Shown: positions 18,695 to 27,163 of the stretch, in pieces | Layout: the number at the start of each line of letters is the position of its first letter | Numbering within the stretch: the stretch's first letter is position 1 | From: an uncultured Phocaeicola sp. | GTDB taxonomy: Bacteria > Bacteroidota > Bacteroidia > Bacteroidales > Bacteroidaceae | Length of the DNA stretch: 64,000 nucleotides | Assembly: GCA_947581855.1 (NCBI GenBank) | Contig: CANPVZ010000002.1 | Location: forward strand, 124,001 to 188,000 | Direction of reading: 5' to 3' | The notes under the pieces: generated by a model | The model's input: only the letters and a program-made list of their open reading frames with translations | Databases searched by the model: none | What the model was told of the DNA's origin: nothing | Made by a program: the position numbers and the translations under genes

Positions 18695-19591
18695 ATGCAT
18701 ATCATGAATAATATAGTAGTAGGAATGGGGGAAGCGCTGTGGGACGTGCTTCCCGAAGGAAAGAAAATAGGCGGTGCACCTGCCAACTTTGCATATCATA
18801 TAGCCCAATTAGGATGGGAAGGACGCGTAGTGAGTGCTGTGGGTAACGACAAACTAGGTGCTGAGATTCTGGAAAACTTCAACGAAAAGAAATTGAATTA
18901 TCTGATAGAAGAAGTACCTTATCCTACGGGGATTGTATTAGTAGAGCTCGATAACGTAGGGGTTCCTCATTACAACATCAAAGAGAATGTAGCCTGGGAC
19001 AATATTCCTTTTACTCCGCAATTAGAAGAACTGGCAAAAAACACACGGGCAGTTTGCTTCGGTTCGTTAGCACAACGCAACATCGTTTCTCGCGAAACCA
19101 TCAATCGTTTTCTTGACGCCATGCCTGACGGAGAAGGACAATTAAAGATATTCGATATTAACCTGCGTCAGGATTTCTATACAAAAGAGGTCCTCTGTAA
19201 CTCATTCCGCAAATGTAATATTCTGAAGATTAACGATGAAGAATTGGTAGCAATCAGCCGTATGTTCGGCTACCCCGGAATTGATTTGCAAGATAAATGC
19301 TGGATTCTATTAGCTAAATATAACCTGAAAATGCTGATTTTGACTTGCGGAATAAACGGAAGTTATGTATTTACGCCGGGAGAAGTCTCTTTCGTAAATA
19401 CTCCAAAGGTTGAAGTAGCCGATACAGTGGGTGCGGGAGACTCTTTCACTGCTGCCTTCTGCGCCGGTATTCTGAAAGGAATGCCTATAACAGAAGCACA
19501 CCGATTGGCTGTTAAGATTTCCGCTTATGTTTGTACACAAAACGGAGCTATGCCGCCTGTACCTGAAGAGTTAAGAAAAAGTTTCTTATGA
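18695..19591 (+). CDS. PfkB-family carbohydrate kinase, probable fructokinase
   Basis: 298 aa; the alternative ATG at 18704 would remove three residues. It is a ribokinase/PfkB fold: N-terminal sugar-binding GGAPANFAYHIAQLG (about 26-40) and the C-terminal signature DTVGAGDSFTAAF (about 245-257) with the catalytic Asp in GAGD. It phosphorylates a hexose with ATP, probably fructose to fructose-6-phosphate, given the MFS importer just upstream. The two genes probably form an operon. The immediate downstream DNA is the HTCS remnant, starting 4 bp after the stop. Confidence 0.88.
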   Translation: MHIMNNIVVGMGEALWDVLPEGKKIGGAPANFAYHIAQLGWEGRVVSAVGNDKLGAEILENFNEKKLNYLIEEVPYPTGIVLVELDNVGVPHYNIKENVAWDNIPFTPQLEELAKNTRAVCFGSLAQRNIVSRETINRFLDAMPDGEGQLKIFDINLRQDFYTKEVLCNSFRKCNILKINDEELVAISRMFGYPGIDLQDKCWILLAKYNLKMLILTCGINGSYVFTPGEVSFVNTPKVEVADTVGAGDSFTAAFCAGILKGMPITEAHRLAVKISAYVCTQNGAMPPVPEELRKSFL

Positions 19592-19594
19592 TTT

Positions 19595-19806
19595 AAGATA
19601 CTAACCTGCCATATTCCGGTTATTCGCCATAGAGAAGCTGCCTTTTAGATGAACAATGTATCAGCGGATTTGAGAGCGGAACAAATTCTTACATATCGAA
19701 ACCGTTCAACTCCCAGTTACTGACAGCGCGCGTCCGTAAATTACCGGACAACCGTAAACGTCTGAAACAAATGTTACAAAAAATATTGCTGAGAGAATCC
19801 CAATAA
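19595..19806 (+). pseudogene. Remnant of a hybrid two-component regulator (receiver domain)
   Basis: Translating 19595-19624 gives KILTCHIPVI. After an about 4-base loss the frame resumes at 19633 with ARS-equivalent residues, then DEQCISGFESGTNSYISKPF and NSQLLTARVRKLPDNRKRLKQ-like text, ending at TAA 19804-19806. This is the conserved end of a Bacteroides HTCS receiver domain (HIPVILLTA ... G.D.YI.KPF...LL.ARV). The kinase part and the AraC domain are gone. In B. thetaiotaomicron the fructose-sensing HTCS lies beside a fructokinase and permease, so this is probably what remains of that regulator. Confidence 0.8.
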
Positions 19807-19901
19807 ATTAATAAAAAGAAAGAAATAACCATAAAGATGTTTCAATAAGCAAAAGATACATTAATTCATTTAACAATTCAGCGTCCTCCAACGGTTTCTA
19901 T

Positions 19902-19909
19902 TAACTTTG
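19902..19909 (+). promoter_or_regulatory. Bacteroidales -7 promoter element
   Basis: TAACTTTG fits TAnnTTTG, 28 bp upstream of the ATPase ATG at 19938. Confidence 0.55.
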
Positions 19910-19937
19910 TCGCTCATTACTAAACAATAATGTAAAT

Positions 19938-22607
19938 ATGTCGACACATAACTTTAAGTACGAAGGCTTAAACGAACAGCAAGTTGAAGAAAGCAGAAGA
20001 GTGCACGGAAACAATTTACTGACTCCTCCCAAACGGGATTCTATCTGGAAACTATACCTTGAGAAGTTCAAAGATCCTGTTATCAAAATCTTATTGCTGG
20101 CCGCATTCTTTTCGTTAATCATCTCTTTCATCGAGAACGAATATGCCGAGACTATCGGTATTATTCTGGCAATCTTTCTAGCTACCGGTATCGGATTTTA
20201 TTTCGAATATGATGCAGGTAAGAAGTTCGATTTACTGAATGCTTCCAACGAAGATACTTCCGTCAGGGTGATTCGAAACGGTGCCGTACACGAAATTCCC
20301 CGAAAGGACGTAGTGGTAGGGGACATTGTAATGCTTGAGAACGGAGAAGAGGTGCCGGCAGACGGCAAACTTCTCGAAGCAATATCCATGCAAATCAATG
20401 AATCGAACCTCACCGGCGAGCCGATGGTAGAAAAGACCACCGATAAAGCGCATTTCGACCCGGAAGCTACTTATCCGTCGGACAAAGTGATGCGTGGTAC
20501 AACCGTACTTGACGGACATGGAATCATGGAAGTGGAACAAGTTGGCGATAACACTGAGATTGGCAAAGTAGCCCGCCAGGCTACCGAAAAGTCAGAAGAA
20601 AAAACTCCACTTAACATCCAACTGGAACGCTTGGCTCACTTAATTGGTAAAATAGGTTTCACGGTAGCCGGACTTACATTCATCGGATTCGTTTCACGCG
20701 AACTTTATGTCTATTTCCAGAATAATACCGTAACGGATTGGCACCAATATCTGGAAATTGCACAAATCGTACTGAAATACTTCATGCTAGCAGTCACATT
20801 AGTCGTAGTAACCGTGCCAGAGGGATTACCGATGAGCGTTACGCTAAGTTTGGCACTTAACATGCGGCGTATGCTGGCTACCAACAACCTTGTCCGTAAA
20901 ATGCACGCTTGTGAAACAATGGGCGCCGTAACCGTTATCTGTACAGATAAGACCGGAACGCTAACACAGAACCGTATGCAAGTTTACGAAACCCAATTCT
21001 ACGGATTGAATGAGAAGACACCGGACTCCGACAAACTATTCGACCGCATTACGGAAAGTATTGCCACCAATTCTACCGCTTTTCTGGAAGAAACGGAAGA
21101 AGGAGAAATGAAAGGAGTAGGCAATCCCACTGAAATAGCATTGTTGTTTTGGATGAATAAATTACAGAAGAGCTATCTGGCACTTCGAAACGAAGCGAAA
21201 ATCATTAATCAGTTACCTTTCTCTACCGAACGAAAGTTTATGGCTACCCTTGTTCGCTCGAATGTAGATGGAAAGAAGGTAATTTATATAAAAGGCGCTC
21301 CCGAAATTATTCTAAAAAGATGCTCGCACGTATCTACAGTTGCGGGCAACCAACCTCTTGCCGACAAACAAGCCGATATTGAACAGCAACTGATGATTTA
21401 TCAGAACATGGCTATGCGTACGTTGGGTTTTGCCTATAAACTGATAGAAGAGAACGATTCCGAAGATTGTTCGAAACTAACTGAAGCAAATGATTTTGTT
21501 TTTATGGGAATCGTTGCCATATCGGATCCCGTACGCCCTGACGTTCCGGCTGCCGTAGCGCAATGCCAGAATGCCGGTATACAAGTAAAGATCGTTACCG
21601 GAGACACTCCGGGAACGGCTACGGAAATTGCACGGCAGATAGGACTGTGGAAACCGGAAGATACGGAACACAACCGTATAACCGGTGTAGAATTTGCTGC
21701 TCTAAGCGATGAAGAGGCACTTGATCGGGTGATGGACCTGAAGATTATGTCGCGCGCCCGTCCTATGGATAAACAACGTCTGGTACAGTTACTGCAAAAG
21801 AAAGGTGCTGTTGTGGCAGTAACCGGCGACGGTACAAACGATGCTCCTGCACTTAACCATGCACAAGTAGGATTAAGCATGGGAACCGGTACTTCCGTAG
21901 CAAAAGAAGCCAGCGACATTACCTTACTCGATGATTCATTCCGCAGTATCGGTACAGCCGTAATGTGGGGACGTTCCCTTTATAAGAATATCCAACGCTT
22001 CATCGTTTTCCAGTTAACGATTAACCTGATAGCCATGTTTACCGTACTGGTAGGCAGCTTCATCGGCACAGCCATTCCTCTAACAGTAACACAGATGCTT
22101 TGGGTAAACCTGATTATGGATACGTTCGCTGCACTGGCTTTGGCGTCTATCCCGCCCAGTGTCGACGTAATGAAAGATAAACCTAGAAAGAACACGGATT
22201 TCATCATCACCAAAGCCATGTATCGCAACATCATCGGAAGCGGTATTGCTTTTATCCTTGTTCTGATAGGGCTATACGGCTACTTTGCCTATAACAATGA
22301 ACTCCATATCCGGGAACTGACCATCTTCTTCACCGTATTTGTGATGCTCCAGTTCTGGAACCTGTTTAACGCCCGTGTGTTGGGAACCAACCATTCTGCT
22401 TTGAGAGGATTTGCCCATAGTTATATCGTTCCGGGCGTGGCATTGCTGATTCTTATCGGCCAGTTTATTATAGTTCAGTTCGGGGGCAATGTATTCCGCA
22501 CCACTCCGCTAGATTGGCAAACATGGGGGATTATATTTATAGCCACCTCATCTGTTCTTTGGATTGGCGAAGTTTACCGGCTTTTTAAAAGAATAAAGGA
22601 AAAGTAA
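19938..22607 (+). CDS. Calcium-translocating P-type ATPase, PMCA type
   Basis: 889 aa, a full-length P2-type ATPase. Seen: cation-ATPase N-terminal domain, actuator TGEP motif (about 156), membrane motif VPEGLPMSV (about 295) with the ion-binding Glu, phosphorylation motif DKTGTLTQN (Asp about 337), nucleotide domain KGAPE (about 453), hinge TGDGTNDAPAL (about 634), and the C-terminal helix bundle with NLIMDTFAALALA. It exports Ca2+ from the cytoplasm using ATP; the exact ion is by family. It has its own promoter and about 640 bp without genes after it. Confidence 0.93.
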   Translation: MSTHNFKYEGLNEQQVEESRRVHGNNLLTPPKRDSIWKLYLEKFKDPVIKILLLAAFFSLIISFIENEYAETIGIILAIFLATGIGFYFEYDAGKKFDLLNASNEDTSVRVIRNGAVHEIPRKDVVVGDIVMLENGEEVPADGKLLEAISMQINESNLTGEPMVEKTTDKAHFDPEATYPSDKVMRGTTVLDGHGIMEVEQVGDNTEIGKVARQATEKSEEKTPLNIQLERLAHLIGKIGFTVAGLTFIGFVSRELYVYFQNNTVTDWHQYLEIAQIVLKYFMLAVTLVVVTVPEGLPMSVTLSLALNMRRMLATNNLVRKMHACETMGAVTVICTDKTGTLTQNRMQVYETQFYGLNEKTPDSDKLFDRITESIATNSTAFLEETEEGEMKGVGNPTEIALLFWMNKLQKSYLALRNEAKIINQLPFSTERKFMATLVRSNVDGKKVIYIKGAPEIILKRCSHVSTVAGNQPLADKQADIEQQLMIYQNMAMRTLGFAYKLIEENDSEDCSKLTEANDFVFMGIVAISDPVRPDVPAAVAQCQNAGIQVKIVTGDTPGTATEIARQIGLWKPEDTEHNRITGVEFAALSDEEALDRVMDLKIMSRARPMDKQRLVQLLQKKGAVVAVTGDGTNDAPALNHAQVGLSMGTGTSVAKEASDITLLDDSFRSIGTAVMWGRSLYKNIQRFIVFQLTINLIAMFTVLVGSFIGTAIPLTVTQMLWVNLIMDTFAALALASIPPSVDVMKDKPRKNTDFIITKAMYRNIIGSGIAFILVLIGLYGYFAYNNELHIRELTIFFTVFVMLQFWNLFNARVLGTNHSALRGFAHSYIVPGVALLILIGQFIIVQFGGNVFRTTPLDWQTWGIIFIATSSVLWIGEVYRLFKRIKEK

Positions 22608-22764
22608 TAGAAAAAGCTTATTGTTCAGGTTCGCATAAGCAGATAAAAAAACTGTATATAAGTTTATCCGGCTCGTATAAACAGATACATAGGTAGGATA
22701 CTGCTAATCAGCGCTATAACTTTATCGTTATCAGTTTCTAACATAATTTCGCAACTTCCATAAC

Positions 22765-22830
22765 GTAGAGCTGTCTACGTTGCGAGGTTGCGCTGTCTAC
22801 GTGATAAGGTTACATTACCAGTGTCATCAG
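22765..22830. repeat. 22-bp tandem repeat, GTAGAGCTGTCTACG type (locus 1)
   Basis: Three contiguous 22-bp units: 22765-22786, 22787-22808 and a degenerate 22809-22830, with a weak unit before them. The core of unit 1, with one preceding base pair, is a perfect hairpin ACGTAGA-GCTG-TCTACGT. The same units occur at 48314-48421. It lies in the gap between the Ca2+ ATPase and the DUF2807 gene. There are no spacers, so it is not CRISPR. Confidence 0.75.
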
Positions 22831-22889
22831 CTTGCAAAATTTTCCTCCGAAACCTATCAAAACAAACCAAAACCGGATGCCGCTCCCGG

Positions 22890-22998
22890 CATTTTATTAA
22901 ATCCATTTCATCACATTATTAATTACGCTTCACCACATTATTAGTTATCCGAATAACTTTATTAAGTACGAGCACCCACATTATTAGTTACTTCTACC
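22890..22998. repeat. AT-rich 22-bp tandem repeat, ACATTATTAGTTA type (locus 1)
   Basis: Five units begin at 22890, 22912, 22934, 22956 and 22977 (22, 22, 22, 21, 22 bp). They share CACATTATTAGTTA followed by a variable 8-bp tail. The block follows the GTAGAG-type repeat by 60 bp. A related AT-rich block follows the second GTAGAG array at 48.4 kb. The rest of the 22608-23247 gap shows nothing else I can name. Confidence 0.7.
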
Positions 22999-23247
22999 CG
23001 CTGTTTCTCCTTCACAATCAGGCAATACCATCTCAAAATCGGACCTGTATGTTCAATAATACACAGATTTAACTTAACGGCTCATTTTCCTAACAATATT
23101 CCGATTATGCAATACAATAATGAAAGGGAAGAAGTATAAAAAATGTAAATAAACGCCCTCCTCATGTCACATTTTAAATGAAACAGACGTCATATAACAA
23201 GAAGAAAATATTTAATTCATTCGTACCCTCTAATAAACATCAAGAAT

Positions 23248-24051
23248 ATGAAAACATTGACATTCCTCATTGCCACAGTTCTCCTTACATCCTGCATGGG
23301 AAGCTATTCAAAAATATTCAATGCCTCTGGAAATGCAAACTTTGTTAAAGGCAGCAAGAACTGTGTAACCAAGAACATCAAAGTTGATAATAGTTTCGAC
23401 CAACTAAAAATAAATGCCAATGCTAATATATATTATATTCAACAATCCGGCGCTCCAAGAGTAGAAGTGTATACTTCGGATAATATACTGCCCTTGCTGG
23501 ATATCAAAGTAAAAGACGAAACGCTTTGCATTGGTTTCAAGAAGGAGATGCAATTGATTATCAACAAACTGGACATCAGAATTTCATCTCCTAATTTGAA
23601 AGACATTATATTGAACGGCTCGGGAAACGTTGAATGGACAAAAGGAATCCGCACAGACGATTTCCGAATAACCATAAACGGTTCAGGCAACGTCAATGGA
23701 GAAACACTGCATTGTAAACATCTGGAATGCTGTATTTCCGGTTCCGGAAATATCAACGTTAACAGTATTACAAGCACCAGTACCAAAGCAGCAGTTTCCG
23801 GCTCGGGAACAATCACACTATCCGGAAAAACGGAAACAGGCGCCTACTCTATCAGTGGGTCGGGAACGATCCATACCGCTTCGCTCCAAGCTTGGAATGC
23901 CTCAGCTTCTGTTAACGGATCAGGATATATAGAATGTCATGCCCATCAAACACTAAAAGCCAATGTATCAGGTAGCGGAAGAATCGGTTACAAAGGGAAA
24001 CCGGCTATAAAGAACCGATCCAATAAAAAGAAAAGAGTTTATACTCTATAA
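23248..24051 (+). CDS. DUF2807 (head-GIN-like) lipoprotein
   Basis: 267 aa. The signal peptide ends in LLTSC, so Cys16 would be lipidated. The mature part has the DUF2807 pattern: an N-terminal FDQLKINANANIYYIQ strand pair, then repeated S/N-GSGN or SGSGT turns (for example NGSGNVE, NGSGNVN, SGSGNIN, SGSGTIT, SGSGRIG), indicating a right-handed beta-helix or stacked beta-roll. It is predicted to be envelope-located; no enzymatic role is known. It is convergent with the AraC gene and shares a hairpin terminator with it. Confidence 0.88.
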   Translation: MKTLTFLIATVLLTSCMGSYSKIFNASGNANFVKGSKNCVTKNIKVDNSFDQLKINANANIYYIQQSGAPRVEVYTSDNILPLLDIKVKDETLCIGFKKEMQLIINKLDIRISSPNLKDIILNGSGNVEWTKGIRTDDFRITINGSGNVNGETLHCKHLECCISGSGNINVNSITSTSTKAAVSGSGTITLSGKTETGAYSISGSGTIHTASLQAWNASASVNGSGYIECHAHQTLKANVSGSGRIGYKGKPAIKNRSNKKKRVYTL

Positions 24052-24080
24052 ACAGTACGAAAAGAAACAATCCTGAACAT

Positions 24081-24133
24081 GCCGCAGAAAAGGAAGTCTC
24101 TCATTTAACTACCTCTTTCTGCGGCTGTTTAAT
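24081..24133. terminator. Bidirectional terminator between convergent genes
   Basis: GCCGCAGAAA (24081-24090) pairs with TTTCTGCGGC (24116-24125) with further partial inner pairing. It lies between the stops at 24051 (+) and 24137 (-) and could serve both. Confidence 0.65.
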
Positions 24134-24136
24134 TGT

Positions 24137-24994
24137 TTATTCAACCGGAATAAGTATTTCCGTAAGCAAATCTTCCGGTTTCGTATCAGCAGGGTTATTT
24201 AAATAATGTTCGGCACTTGGTTCATCACGCAAAGTACATTCCATCTCGGGAAGACATTTTCCGTAAATGGTATCATACACCGATTGCAAATTATCATACG
24301 CCCCCTTATATAAAAAAATGGCATACCGTCCTGCCGGAATCTGTTTAAACCCGATATCTCCTTTTGGAACGGCAGAATAAGCAAGGAGCATACAGACATC
24401 CGTACGCAACTTCTCTTCAGGGGTCACTTTCGGGTCATCATGATAAATACACAACGGTCCGGTCTCTTTTACAGATAATTCTTCCATTTGCGAGAAATGG
24501 AGCAAACGCATCCACGTTCCGCAATAATCATTTAATTTATAATTTCCGAACAAACGGATGTAAATAACATTACGGGTCGGGAGAAGACGCACCTCCCCTT
24601 TCAAGTCCAATTCAGGGCGAATCATTGCTGGTTTCATAATTACAAAATGTTTATTGTTTCTATACTCTAAAGGTGAAACGCCATAAAACTGCCTGAACAC
24701 TTTAGAAAGAGATGAAGGAGAAGAATACCCGATTCGATAGGCAATATCAGCTATCGGTAAATCGGAATAGCGCAGCAAACGGGCCGCCGCTTCTGTCCGC
24801 GTCCGGACAATAAACGTGCCAATAGGTTCACCTAGAAAAGCTTTCATGATACGATGAAAATAATAAGGAGAGAAATGAGAAATACCGGCCAACAATTTCA
24901 AATCTATCTCTTCTCCCAAATGTTGGTTAATATAATCTATCACCGCATTCACACATTTCTGATACTCTTCCAACGTCGTTTTCTTTTGTCCCAT
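24137..24994 (-). CDS. AraC-family regulator with GyrI-like effector-binding domain
   Basis: 285 aa from the ATG at 24994; the longer frame needs a TTG start. The N-terminal AraC DNA-binding domain (about 10-112) has two HTH motifs, the second reading SSPSSLSKVFRQFYGVSPLEYR. The C-terminal about 150 aa resemble the GyrI/SbmC/BmrR-type small-molecule-binding fold (IPAGRYAIFLYKGAYDNLQ, about 223). This domain order, as in Rob/SoxS-like regulators, suggests control of efflux or stress genes by a bound drug or metabolite. The target is unknown; the nearest genes are the convergent DUF2807 gene and the lipocalin gene upstream. Confidence 0.9.
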   Translation of the reverse strand: MGQKKTTLEEYQKCVNAVIDYINQHLGEEIDLKLLAGISHFSPYYFHRIMKAFLGEPIGTFIVRTRTEAAARLLRYSDLPIADIAYRIGYSSPSSLSKVFRQFYGVSPLEYRNNKHFVIMKPAMIRPELDLKGEVRLLPTRNVIYIRLFGNYKLNDYCGTWMRLLHFSQMEELSVKETGPLCIYHDDPKVTPEEKLRTDVCMLLAYSAVPKGDIGFKQIPAGRYAIFLYKGAYDNLQSVYDTIYGKCLPEMECTLRDEPSAEHYLNNPADTKPEDLLTEILIPVE

Positions 24995-25101
24995 GTTCTT
25001 TGATGGTTTTGTTTCACATGGCAAAGATACGTTTCGGAAAGAGAACCGACTTGTCCGATGTTGCTAAAAATAAAAATCCGTTCAAGTTCTGTAACAACAA
25101 C

Positions 25102-25461
25102 TCAGTATTTACGGAATGTCAGCCTCGTATCCTCCGAACGAAGAACCAATCTTTTATGAGTCAATGTCTCCACCTCGAAGTTTTGGATAGTATCTTTCAG
25201 CCCCAAAGGTTCCACGGCCTGTTTCGTGGAATTACGGATAGTTATATAGATAGAATCGTTCTCATAACGGTAATGCCCGAAATAGCTTCCACCGTTTACC
25301 TTCTTCACATTCACCACATTCACCTGAAAACTATAATAGATAGAAGTATCCACCATCTGCCACATACCATCCAGACGACTGTCGTACCCATCTTTCCCGT
25401 CACAGGCAGCGAACAGCAAAACGCACAGCGCCCCGACTAAACCTAATGTATTTTTCATCAT
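25102..25461 (-). CDS. Lipocalin-like lipoprotein, small
   Basis: 119 aa, or 118 aa from the second of two adjacent ATGs. The signal peptide ends in the lipobox LFAAC (Cys20). The mature 99 aa contain GMWQM and alternating beta strands (SYFGHYRYENDSIYITI), like the lipocalin-like proteins of Bacteroides. Its start overlaps the stop of the Wzi gene (ATGA), so the two are co-translated. The ligand is unknown. Confidence 0.75.
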   Translation of the reverse strand: MMKNTLGLVGALCVLLFAACDGKDGYDSRLDGMWQMVDTSIYYSFQVNVVNVKKVNGGSYFGHYRYENDSIYITIRNSTKQAVEPLGLKDTIQNFEVETLTHKRLVLRSEDTRLTFRKY

Positions 25462-26921
25462 AAATTAAACCCTCCCGTTTTACAAATAGTCAACATAGCG
25501 CCCGTGCTCCGTCCCAACAGACTTCCGGCATCGGCCGCTCCACTCAAAGTAAATGTCCACCCATTCCACTTCTGCGGCGAGTAAGATAACTCCGCCAAAC
25601 CGTTCCAATTATTTTCAATATCATCAAACGGATGGTCATAAGTCCCCCAGTTTCGGGTAGCACTAAACAATATACGATACCGCAATCCCCGTAAAGGCTC
25701 TCCGTTCAATCCGATATGAACGCCTTCCACCCGGTTGTTGCGGAATGTCAGATCATGGTTACCGTTATATAAAGGCGAAGTCAGCAACGGATTTCCCAGT
25801 CCCATACCCCAATGCTCCCATCCGGTATACTGCCCGTTGTTATAATAATTATCCGCTCCCGTAAAATTCTTGCCCCAATTCTCACCAGGGTTATAGTTCA
25901 GAAAATGAAACGCTCCGCATTGGTCTTTTGTATACAGGTACTCTACCACCAGTGATTCTGCTACACGGTTGGACGGTAAAGTAAGCTCCAGCCCTACCAG
26001 ACAATCTTTCCACATGCCATAAGCGAATTCCATACCGGAATGGTCTTCAAAAGGATGTTCATAATACCCTCTTACTTTCCAGGTAGGGAATCTATATTCA
26101 AGTGCTAGATGATAACTCCCCAAATGATTACCCAGCACATTGATCTGATCACTTAAGGAAGCACTATTGTCTCCATTTCCGGGAAGCAATACTCTAAAAA
26201 AGTCTTTCAACCTACGCGGCGTATGATTAACCGTTCCGTTGGAATAATAACAATCTCCTCCAAACTGAGCCATCATTTCAATGCCGGCCGTGACGCTAAA
26301 CGGAATCTTTTCATTCTCTAACTTCAAAAACAGAGCCTTGGAATGATAAAGGGTATTCTTGGTATATTTATTCTTTCCTTGCACATAATCTATCTGGAAA
26401 GAATCATCTGTAAAGCGACCATATGCCAAATGCCCTTTTACATGAAGCCAGTCACGACATCCCGGCACCGGAATAAATTCGGGAAGAGAAATACGTACCT
26501 GAGGTACAGGACGGGCATTGGATGACAAACTAAGCCCGCCCGTACTGAGGGCATCATTCTTTAACTCACTGCCACGTTCCTTACTGCCTATGCTTAATAC
26601 AAATTTGTGATAGCGCAAATCGAGATAGGCTTGTTGAATAAAGAAACCGGAAGTAAAGTTATGCGCACCACCCATCTCTACTCCCCATGCATAAGAGAAT
26701 TTCTTCTGAGGATTATCCTGATGAAACACACCCGCGCTCAAATAAGCTGTATTCTTTTGGATAGAAGACAGACCGAATTTGTTGGCAACCAGCCAAAAAG
26801 GGGTATGTTCTCCCGTGCCTGCCGAGATTCCCGTTTCTACTTTATATTGCAAACAGGAGGACTGGGAATAGGCGTTTATCGACAATATACTTAACAGACA
26901 AACCAATAATCGTTGTTTCAT
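25458..26921 (-). CDS. Capsule assembly Wzi family outer-membrane protein
   Basis: 487 aa from the ATG at 26921; an upstream TTG start is less likely. The signal peptide is at 1-20 (INAYSQ). The body is a predicted 18-strand barrel with family features: TPFWLVANKFG near the N-terminus, the GWEHWGMGLGNPLL region (about 362) and repeated aromatic strands. In Klebsiella, Wzi anchors capsule at the outer membrane. Bacteroidales homologues are common, and their role in capsule or exopolysaccharide attachment is inferred. It is followed by the lipocalin-like gene in one operon, with no capsule synthesis genes nearby. Confidence 0.87.
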   Translation of the reverse strand: MKQRLLVCLLSILSINAYSQSSCLQYKVETGISAGTGEHTPFWLVANKFGLSSIQKNTAYLSAGVFHQDNPQKKFSYAWGVEMGGAHNFTSGFFIQQAYLDLRYHKFVLSIGSKERGSELKNDALSTGGLSLSSNARPVPQVRISLPEFIPVPGCRDWLHVKGHLAYGRFTDDSFQIDYVQGKNKYTKNTLYHSKALFLKLENEKIPFSVTAGIEMMAQFGGDCYYSNGTVNHTPRRLKDFFRVLLPGNGDNSASLSDQINVLGNHLGSYHLALEYRFPTWKVRGYYEHPFEDHSGMEFAYGMWKDCLVGLELTLPSNRVAESLVVEYLYTKDQCGAFHFLNYNPGENWGKNFTGADNYYNNGQYTGWEHWGMGLGNPLLTSPLYNGNHDLTFRNNRVEGVHIGLNGEPLRGLRYRILFSATRNWGTYDHPFDDIENNWNGLAELSYSPQKWNGWTFTLSGAADAGSLLGRSTGAMLTICKTGGFNL

Positions 26922-27138
26922 TGTGTGTTGCAAAATCTTTAATCATGAAATTGAGTTGCAAAATTAACAATAAGCTAAAACTTACCTCAGAAAAAGACTC
27001 AATCTTTTCTATTTTTTAAAGAAATAGGAAACTTTCATCAGAAGAAATTCACTTAAGTACAAGAAACATTTTCTTTGTCGTTTGCCTAAAAATAATTAAA
27101 AAAGAACGACATTCAGTTCATCCATAATCCTATCTCTC

Positions 27139-27146
27139 TATCTTTG
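27139..27146 (+). promoter_or_regulatory. Bacteroidales -7 promoter element
   Basis: TATCTTTG fits TAnnTTTG, 17 bp before the ATG at 27164, implying a very short leader. Confidence 0.55.
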
Positions 27147-27163
27147 AAGCAGAAATTAAGCAT

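Noticed and set aside
22765..22830. CRISPR array
   Set aside because: The 22-bp units are contiguous with no unique spacers, and there are no cas genes; the units differ among themselves. It is a tandem repeat, not CRISPR.
24137..24994. Longer AraC start at 25024
   Set aside because: It needs a TTG codon and adds ten residues not matching the family start; the ATG at 24994 is better.
25000..25440. 146-codon plus-strand frame over the lipocalin gene
   Set aside because: Antisense to the lipocalin-like gene, which has a lipobox and overlaps Wzi; the plus frame is a shadow.
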